From the NCBI GenBank assembly GCA_034008185.1, contig CM067081.1, positions 84,464,765 to 84,528,764 of the forward strand: a DNA stretch of 64,000 nucleotides, given 5' to 3'. Positions 58,401 to 64,000 of the stretch are shown in pieces. The stretch comes from Gorsachius magnificus. Lineage: Eukaryota; Chordata; Aves; Pelecaniformes; Ardeidae. Each line of letters starts with the position of its first letter. Positions within the stretch are counted from its first letter, which is position 1. Position numbers and translations under genes: made by a program. The notes below the pieces were generated by a model. That model searched no databases. It was given only the letters and a program-made list of their open reading frames with translations, and was not told the DNA's origin.

Positions 58401-60552
58401 CATCAGAACTATTAATGTTTATCATCTTCTTTGCTCTACAAAGGAACAAACACAAAGGCCTTGGCTCAGTTGCACTTGCCATCCATTATAAGTTAAGGAG
58501 GAGCAGAATTAGACACAGCTGACTGTGAAAGCCAGCCTTAAGTGCCTGTTAGTGAAAGAGGAGGTTGATGAGATAATGGGTAAAAGATAATGAGTGTAGG
58601 TTGTTGATGGGGTGAAATGCTGCAGCAGTGCTCTAAGGAAGACAAAATTTAAGCTAGCAGAATGAGATTATAGTATTACAAGATTGCCCTGAGCAACCTG
58701 ATCTGATTTCAGTGTTGACTTGTCTTTGAGCAGCAAGGGACTAGGGACCTACGGAGGTCTCTTCCCTCCCCAATCTTTCTGTGCTTTAACTAGACAGCCA
58801 TTCAGACTGCCGTGTGGCTACAGATGCAGGAACACACTTCTGGATCCCATTTGGTGGCAAGACACCAGCTGCATATCAGCCTTTCTCCTCTTCATCCTCT
58901 ACCCTGGAAACCGCCTGAATACATGAGCCAGAAGGGAAGCACACTCTCAACTTAATTAAAGTCTCTCACCCAAGAGAATTGACTTCAGTACGAATGTCCG
59001 CAGACAAATACTTTAGCATGTAGCTTGAATATTTCTTCCCAATTTGTCTGGTTTATGAAGCTACCAGCGGAATTAGGTCCCTACTAACATTAGTTTAAAT
59101 TACCTGATATTTCAGGGTAATTTCAGAATGGCTTCTACAGTCATAGGAAGATTCTCATACCTCCAATCTCTTAGAACACGCAACTTACTGCTTTTTGTTT
59201 CCCAGGGCTCCTAACATAATCAGACACCAGACTTCCATTGGAGATGACTGTCCAAGACATTTCATATCTAATTTTACGCTGAGCCCTGTAAACACACTGC
59301 AGATTCGCTCCAAGCATTCAAAACTAAAAATGAAGTACCGGGCTCTGCCGTATTTCATAGCACTTTAGATCAGGAAGGAGTATTCGTCATCTAATGGCCC
59401 AGCATCTTCTGTATCACAGGCCCTTATTGCTCACACCAGCACTTCTAACATCAAGCCCAAGGACTTGAATAAAGCCAAAGCATTTCAGTCCTCATGAGAC
59501 TAGCCTGTGCACCACAGGCAGAGAAGAAAGGCCACTACCCGAAGCCCTACATTAGCAGGGAACTGATGAGATATGCTTGAACGATCTCTGCACATCATGC
59601 TTGTCCGAGAGCCTGACAAAAAGTCCTATCTCACAAAGACCTAGCAACCTTTTCCTGCTTCTCTTCCCAGACATGCTTAACTTTGCAATTAGCACTCTCA
59701 AACAGATGTGCTTTTCCCAAAATGTAGACTTAGATTTATGCAGCACCTCTCATGCATAAAGTATAACATCTCTACTTTTTTTTCCAGAAAAAAAAAAAAA
59801 TCTTTGACAGAAAATTATCTTTATGAAAAGGCAAGCTTTATACTTCTCTTAAAGGATGCCATTCTAAGGAGTGGGCTAGTCAAATGTCAAGAAATGGATG
59901 CCTGGATCATGACTTGAGCAAGCTATTACAATTAAACCTTCAGAACAATTTGCTTGTGCTGCCTTCAGAAATTTTACAGTATGTATTACTTCTATTTTGG
60001 CAGATAGTCAGTTAGGAAGAATATGTGAAGATGCTTTACTTACTGCATTATCTCCCAAAGCTGTTTTGATACTAAGCCGTACTTTGAAAGCATTCTGTGC
60101 ATCTGACACAAAGAGAAAAAAGCAAATACATATTGATAGTCAGCCAAAATAGCATTTCAAATAATTTACTTCTCTAATTATTTCGCTAATCACAGCTTCT
60201 AAACATGTCTGAACAGATCACCTGGTTAGGAGAACAGAAGTTAGTAGCAGGGAAAAGTGCCGCACTCCTACAGAGTCTCAGTGAGGTTTACTGTGACCTC
60301 TTTAAAATGAGATCAACTGCCATACTTACTTTGCAAACTCATAAAAGAAGTGAATGCTCAGCATTTCAGTCTTCAAACTGGAAACAACCAGTTAAAATAA
60401 AAATCTGAGAAGCTGACAGCTTTGTAGGCATAAACTCATAGCTACATTTACCTGGGGAAGGATGGGAATCTGCTCCAAAACTTACCTGGCTTGCAGAGCT
60501 CAGCATGAGCAATGGCAACTACAGAGAGAGTAAGCAGCAAAACCCGTAACAT
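40307..60552 (-). CDS. CLTRN: CLTRN, collectrin / TMEM27 (complete, 6 exons, 226 aa)
   Basis: Collectrin is a small type I membrane glycoprotein homologous to the C-terminal part of ACE2. In mammals it supports surface expression of SLC6 amino-acid transporters in kidney proximal tubule and takes part in insulin granule exocytosis in beta cells. Six exons join in frame to 681 nt; human collectrin has 222 aa. Residues 1-17 or so are a signal peptide ([17 protein letters not shown]), followed by the collectrin domain with [12 protein letters not shown], two sequons (N79-V-T and N96-V-T), a membrane helix at about 146-168 with QQRKKK after it, and a 52-residue acidic tail ending ERFTSL. No peptidase domain or zinc motif is present, as expected. 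All introns are GT-AG. It lies in tandem with ACE2 on the same strand, ACE2 being about 10 kb downstream. Confidence 0.97.
40823..41060 (-). mobile_element. Ancient CR1-like LINE 3' remnant
   Basis: The plus strand reads AACATCTAGTCTGACCCTGT, then GACTTCACCCCATGAT, CATACCTTCTAGAAA and CCTCCAATGATGGAGACTT, in the order seen in the reverse complement of an old amniote CR1 3' region, as I remember it. It is strongly diverged, with approximate boundaries and an uncertain family name. Confidence 0.6.
44517..44711 (-). CDS. CLTRN: CLTRN coding exon 5, membrane segment (residues 110-174)
   Basis: 195 nt. Acceptor ATGAAG|GATG, donor AAGAA|GTAAGC. It encodes [20 protein letters not shown] and the membrane helix at about 146-168. 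Length and phases equal ACE2 exon 17. Confidence 0.97.
47495..47611 (-). CDS. CLTRN: CLTRN coding exon 4 (residues 71-109)
   Basis: 117 nt. Acceptor TCCACAG|AATT, donor ATCAG|GTACAG. It encodes [20 protein letters not shown] and EVEAAI, with two N-glycosylation sequons. Length and phases equal ACE2 exon 16. Confidence 0.97.
48827..48866. repeat. Perfect tandem duplication, 2 x 20 bp
   Basis: GGACTTGGTTCACCTTTGCA occurs at 48827-48846 and again at 48847-48866 without mismatch, then GGA follows. A perfect copy suggests a recent slippage event and possible length polymorphism. Confidence 0.95.
52174..52811 (+). pseudogene. CR1 ORF2 C-terminal fragment (open, about 212 codons)
   Basis: The frame is open from before the element start to TAG at 52809-52811. 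It encodes the region after the reverse-transcriptase core: [59 protein letters not shown] and [17 protein letters not shown], all CR1 hallmarks. It lacks the endonuclease and the RT catalytic part, so it cannot act alone. It is counted as a retrotransposon fragment and not as a host gene. Confidence 0.92.
52174..52898 (+). mobile_element. CR1 LINE, 5'-truncated 3' end with open ORF2 end
   Basis: CR1 is the main avian non-LTR retrotransposon. This copy keeps the C-terminal end of ORF2, then GCTCACTGCAGGGGGGTTGG, GACTAGATGGCCTCTAGG and the terminal ACATTCTATGATTCTA repeat. It is 5'-truncated at about 52174, as is typical, and no target duplication was seen. It is antisense to CLTRN. An uninterrupted frame suggests it is younger than the other CR1 pieces here. 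Confidence 0.93.
54966..54970. repeat. LTR target-site duplication, left copy (CATCA)
   Basis: CATCA directly before the LTR, repeated directly after it at 55431-55435. A 5-bp duplication marks this as an integrase-mediated insertion. Confidence 0.8.
54971..55430 (-). mobile_element. Solo LTR of an avian endogenous retrovirus
   Basis: The 460-bp element starts TGTCGTGGTTTAACCC and ends GAAACCAGGACA (TG...CA ends). It is flanked by a CATCA direct repeat at 54966-54970 and 55431-55435, a 5-bp target duplication. From memory it matches a common avian LTR that, in transcription sense, opens TGTCCTGGTTTCAGCTGGG; that direction is the minus strand, where a TATA-like TATAGAAA and an ATTAAA are in the expected order. 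It seems to lack part of the usual region near its plus-strand left end. No internal retroviral genes adjoin it. It lies 211 bp inside CLTRN intron 3, in sense with CLTRN. Confidence 0.85.
55431..55435. repeat. LTR target-site duplication, right copy (CATCA)
   Basis: Matches 54966-54970 exactly and directly follows the LTR terminal CA. Confidence 0.8.
55642..55727 (-). CDS. CLTRN: CLTRN coding exon 3 (residues 43-70)
   Basis: 86 nt. Acceptor TTTACAG|TATG, donor ACTCA|GTAAGC. It encodes [20 protein letters not shown]. It is homologous to ACE2 exon 15, five codons shorter. Confidence 0.96.
58684..58787 (+). mobile_element. Short CR1 3' fragment
   Basis: GCCCTGAGCAACCTGATCTG, then GACTAGGGACCTACGGAGGT and CTTTCTGTGC follow the layout of the last 100 bp of CR1 (compare 52789-52890) with many changes. 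It is antisense to CLTRN. Confidence 0.75.
59358..59625 (-). mobile_element. Ancient CR1-like LINE 3' remnant
   Basis: The plus strand reads GTCATCTAATGGCCCAGCAT, then TGTATCACAGGCCC, AAGCCCAAGGACTTGAATAA, GTGCACCACAGGCAGAGAA and AGCAGGGAACTGATGAGATA, matching in order an old amniote CR1 3' region as I remember it. It is likely related to the remnant at 40.8 kb. Limits are approximate. Confidence 0.6.
60044..60102 (-). CDS. CLTRN: CLTRN coding exon 2 (residues 23-42)
   Basis: 59 nt. Acceptor GTGTCAG|ATGC, donor ATGCA|GTAAGT. It encodes [20 protein letters not shown] and is homologous to ACE2 exon 14 with identical length and phases. Confidence 0.96.
60486..60552 (-). CDS. CLTRN: CLTRN coding exon 1 (residues 1-22)
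   Basis: 67 nt, ending with one base of codon 23 at CCAG|GTAAGT. It encodes the signal peptide and AELCKP. The frame is too short to stand out alone and was found by reading upstream of exon 2. The ATG has G at -3; an out-of-frame ATG lies 11 nt upstream. Confidence 0.93.
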
Positions 60553-60563
60553 CCCGTCAGCAT
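60519..60563 (-). promoter_or_regulatory. CLTRN: Overlapping upstream ORF at the CLTRN start
   Basis: An ATG at 60563 lies 11 nt upstream of the CLTRN ATG in another frame. It opens 14 codons and stops with TAG at 60519-60521, inside the signal-peptide coding sequence. Its context is weak (T at -3, C at +4), so leaky scanning to the main ATG (G at -3) is likely. It matters only if transcripts begin upstream of it. Confidence 0.6.
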
Positions 60564-60607
60564 GGAAAGGTCGAGGCAAAAAGAAGTGAGTCTCCCCTGT
60601 AAAGCAC

Positions 60608-60614
60608 TCTTAAA
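60608..60614 (-). promoter_or_regulatory. CLTRN: TATA-like element upstream of CLTRN
   Basis: The coding strand reads TTTAAGA, a weak TATA-like sequence 56 nt upstream of the ATG. No better TATA match lies nearby. It is a guess supported mainly by position relative to the HNF1-like site. Confidence 0.3.
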
Positions 60615-60671
60615 CTTTCTGTGACCCAGGATTAAAGCATCAGCAGCACAAGTGAGCAACTAAGTAAAAGG

Positions 60672-60684
60672 TTTAATAATTAAC
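60672..60684 (-). promoter_or_regulatory. CLTRN: HNF1-like site upstream of CLTRN
   Basis: The coding strand reads GTTAATTATTAAA, a match to the HNF1 consensus GTTAATNATTAAC at all but the last position, 120 bp upstream of the start codon. Collectrin is an established HNF1-alpha target in mammalian beta cells and kidney. Use of this site is inferred. Confidence 0.7.
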
Positions 60685-63600
60685 CCCCGTTATTTTAGCT
60701 AAAATGGGCACTAGAAACAACTGTCTTCTGTTAGTTATTTACTACTTTTCTCTATAATAAAAAAAAAAAGGCTGTAAGAAGTTTTTAATTTGCTTTCTTA
60801 ATTTTCCCTTTTTAGAATAATACAAAACTTCACACAGTGGTCCAGGCCAACCTTTTTTCCCCCCCAATGCGATGTCAGACAGGCATACAAGATGTCTGAG
60901 GGGCATCGCACCAGAGCAGCCGGCAACTGCGGTGGCAGGATGCCGTGCTGTACTCACAGTAGGTGAATTTGAAGCTCGGCTGCCACTCGGCATCCTTGGA
61001 AAACTGGCTCGCCCCACAGAGGGCCCTTGAGGGTAAAGGCAGACCTGGCACTCTTTTCATCCCTCCAAAATAAATGTGTGGCAAATGTAGAAGCCCTGGA
61101 CCCACAAACCAGGGCTCCAGATATGCCCCCATCTGCCTTCGAACTCGCAGCACTTTTGAAGGGCTGGCCTGGTGGTCCCAGTGCCATGTCCCCGCCATCC
61201 CTGCCCCAGTCCCACTCCTGCATCCTGGCTCAGGAGTTTGCCTGAACCCGGCAGAGCAAATGCCTTGTTCCGCACAAAAAAACCCAAAACCCACATCTGA
61301 GGCATTGCTTTGCACAAAAAGAACAGTTATGAAGGTGGAGAGCTACTTTCTTGCTGTTGGAGGACCGTTATGGTAGCAACTGGAGTAAGAAGAGGTGCAA
61401 CGAGAGGACTTTGTAGGAAGCATGTTCAATAAGGACATATTATTGTTTTGTAGACGCGACATGCCGTGTATGCATATATGCACCCATGTATGTTATTATT
61501 TTGATGGTGCACTCTTACACTATTAGTCAAATGTTTCCCAAGACAAAGAAATAAATGCAGAGGAGAAAGAATTCAGAAACTGAAATGCACTGCAAGTATT
61601 TGAACAGTCTTCGCAAACTGGGTGGCAAGAGAGGATTATTTTATTCCACTCTGCTGCTGTACTCTCCCTGTAGCCACTCTGATTAATGGTTAGTTCCTAA
61701 ATTGAAGATAGCTTCAAAATTACTTTCAGCTGGTCTTTTAGCACTGAGAAGTGTGTCTTGAGACTGCAAACCCGAAGACCTTCACAAGAGTGACTACCAG
61801 TGAGAAAATTTTACTTAACCGTGGGACTGAATTTATGGCAAACAATAACCAGTATTTACTACGCAAAAATACTTGGCCTTCCAGGTAATTGAGAGCTTAC
61901 TGTTTCACTAATTTAGTCTTATTTTTAGAAGCCACTGTCAAAGGACTTGATATTCCATCTTTAAAAGTCGTTAAATCAAGCTGATTCCTGGGCATCTGTT
62001 TACTCTCGCTAGGCAACCAGCTCTGAGTACAAAACTATTGGATACATTATCTGCTTAGATGTTCAATCTGTACCTACGAAAACAAAAAAAGTGATGTATT
62101 AATGTCTAACAACGGCTTAAATTAATGCGCTGTGCGTACACACATCAAAAGGAGAGCAGTAAAATATGTACGGATGTATGAAAGACTATCAGTTTTCCAC
62201 AAGATTAGTAATTTAAAAAAAATCTCAAAAGAATGTGAATGTTACTATTTTCATGCTAAATTCACCGACATTGCTTCAATAATGAGCATTTGAACTTTGT
62301 TGCACCTCTGGGGAAAATACTGGAGAACATCAGAACAGAGAGGAAACACCATGCATTGTTTCCCTGCTGCCAGCAGGCAAATGAGCATCGATACACGTCA
62401 TCACCACTTCTCCCTGCTGTAAACCACTGTAAATCAGTTCTTTCCCGCAGAATCACATGGAGCTGGTGTCAAAGTACATGGAAGGCACACGACGCCCAGC
62501 AGGAACAGCCTCAGAGGGCATGAATGGATTCCCCGATCAGGGCTGCTGACTTTCAGCCAGGATGGCTGATTTTCCCTGATTTGTCTTGCTGGCAAGCAAA
62601 GCAAGACAAACGACTTTTTTCCAGTGGAGAGGGGAGGAGGCCAAGAGAAGCAGCAGTGTGATAAACACCCCAGCTCAGACCTCACAGGGAGAGCACCGTG
62701 CAGTTGATATATACGTGCACAGCGACTTGGATGCATGCCAAATGCATCCAGCTGACTGCCCATGCGCTTTATCTGGCTGCATGTGCACAGAGCACCGCAC
62801 GTAAGCAACCGATGGCTGCACATCTATAAATCCTTTTCCAAAGCCAGCGTGTTTTTTTAAACAAGCCAGGTGGACAAGTGAGCCTAGACCAGGTATCATC
62901 AGTAGAAAGCTAGCTTTTCTTCAAATCAATGACATTTTTAAATAGTGTCTTAAAAAGCACTGTGACTTTTCAGGTTGCAAATGGAGTATATCAGCAAAAA
63001 CCAAAAAGACCAACATTTTGACACTGTGTATCTCTGTGATAAATCCACACACATGGATAACTTTCTGCCCAGCCTCTTTTCTCCCATTTTGGCGAGATAT
63101 GTGGCACTGGTTAAGCACATCTGCATTCATCTGTCACTGATTAATCAGTCAGGCATCAGTTTGCTTGAACAATCTACACGCATATATGCAAGGTATGCTT
63201 TTAATTCAGTACCTTGTGTATTAGATTTTTAAATAGTTGTTCTTTTACAGGAACTTTGTTTTTCCGAACTACTGTTGAGCTACAGGTCATAGCTATGCAG
63301 AAACTCATATACGGTCTGCATCCTAGAAATATCACAGAACTAGTGCAAAGAACGATTTCTCTTCTTGCACTAAATGAATTTGTCTGCATGGTTGAGAATA
63401 ACAGTATAATTATATATAATCTCCGTATTTTTTTTTCCATGCTTGTGACCTCCAGAAGCTCATGCATTACCTGTATGCACATACTTAACAGTATACCATC
63501 ATTTGGACTTCCAAACAAATCAAGAGAGGACTGAAATTTCAAGAAAGCATAAGACTCGGTAAAACAAACAAACCCCTCCCATCTTCTCCATGTGATTAGC

Positions 63601-64000
63601 GATGTACTTTTCTGCTTCTTTCAATGTCTTTGAAATGGAAAATCCCAGGAAAGTAAAAAATTGATAGCTATCATATAAGTTAATTAACAGCTATGGCCAA
63701 ACTTAACCTCAGTTTTCAAATTTGACAAGTTAACAGCTTTAAACTCTGAGGAAGTTAATCTTTAGTCTTAAATAGTTGTGTTCAACTCTTATGAGGAAAG
63801 AGTCAATGTGCGACTGTCAGCATTAGTCACTCGTGGAAATGTACCTGGAGAACCGCAGATCTAATTGTACACGGCGACTCGCAGTTCCCCAGGTGCAACA
63901 GAAATGACAAACATTGCACGTCTTTTGCAGGCTGCAGAGGTTGGTGAGATTAGGATCTAAGTGATGTCAGTATCATCAAATAGACCAGGCTGGCTGCTTA
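60685..64000. other. Upstream flank of CLTRN
   Basis: No gene, exon or named repeat is recognised. The part at 61.0-61.3 kb is GC-richer with overlapping open frames on both strands and no recognisable protein. The rest is AT-rich. Distal regulatory elements may be present but none can be named from the sequence. Confidence 0.55.

Larger units (their letters stand above)
55728..60043 (-). other. CLTRN: CLTRN intron 2 (4.3 kb)
   Basis: Contains a short CR1 3' fragment (58684-58787) and an ancient CR1-like remnant (about 59358-59625). A-runs occur near 57195 and 59790. No exon or other gene is seen. Confidence 0.7.

Overview
The window is nuclear DNA from a bird. It carries the vertebrate synteny block BMX - ACE2 - CLTRN (collectrin/TMEM27), with multi-exon genes, GT-AG introns, CR1 LINE fragments with the avian-type 3' end, and a solo LTR of an avian endogenous retrovirus. 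The ACE2 reading frame resembles chicken ACE2 as I remember it but differs at many positions, so a non-galliform bird is likely; the species is not established.

Layout. 1-2506: the last two coding exons of BMX (+ strand, TEC-family tyrosine kinase, partial), then a likely 3' UTR to about 3.6 kb. 3.6-5.2 kb: spacer between the convergent BMX and ACE2 genes, with a CR1 fragment. 5966-30135: the complete ACE2 coding sequence on the minus strand. Its 18 coding exons join in frame to 2430 nt (809 aa plus stop), with all zinc-site and substrate-site residues checked in place. A TATA box and an HNF1-like site lie upstream at 30.27-30.35 kb. 30.3-40.3 kb: intergenic, with an ancient LINE remnant, GC-rich patches and no gene I can support. 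40307-60552: the complete CLTRN coding sequence on the minus strand, 6 exons, 226 aa. Its large introns hold a recent-looking CR1 3' end with an open reading frame, a solo LTR with a 5-bp target duplication, and older CR1 pieces. An HNF1-like site lies 120 bp upstream of its start codon. 60.7-64 kb: upstream flank with no gene seen.

How the genes relate. ACE2 is a carboxypeptidase ectodomain joined to a collectrin-like neck, membrane segment and tail; CLTRN is the collectrin module alone. The shared module has matching exon lengths (59, 117 and 195 nt identical) and identical phases, so the tandem pair shows its common ancestry directly. Both proteins are known partners of apical amino-acid transporters (SLC6 family) in gut and kidney. 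Both promoters carry an HNF1-like site about 60 bp upstream of a TATA or TATA-like element, which suggests shared epithelial control. BMX is an unrelated signalling kinase that runs tail-to-tail into ACE2.

The exon models are by-eye calls from translation and splice consensus. No transcript, alignment or repeat-database search was available. I found no convincing unknown gene system. The items most worth a second look are the parallel promoter layout, the upstream ORFs in both 5' leaders, the exon-by-exon homology, the LTR and the GC-rich patches.
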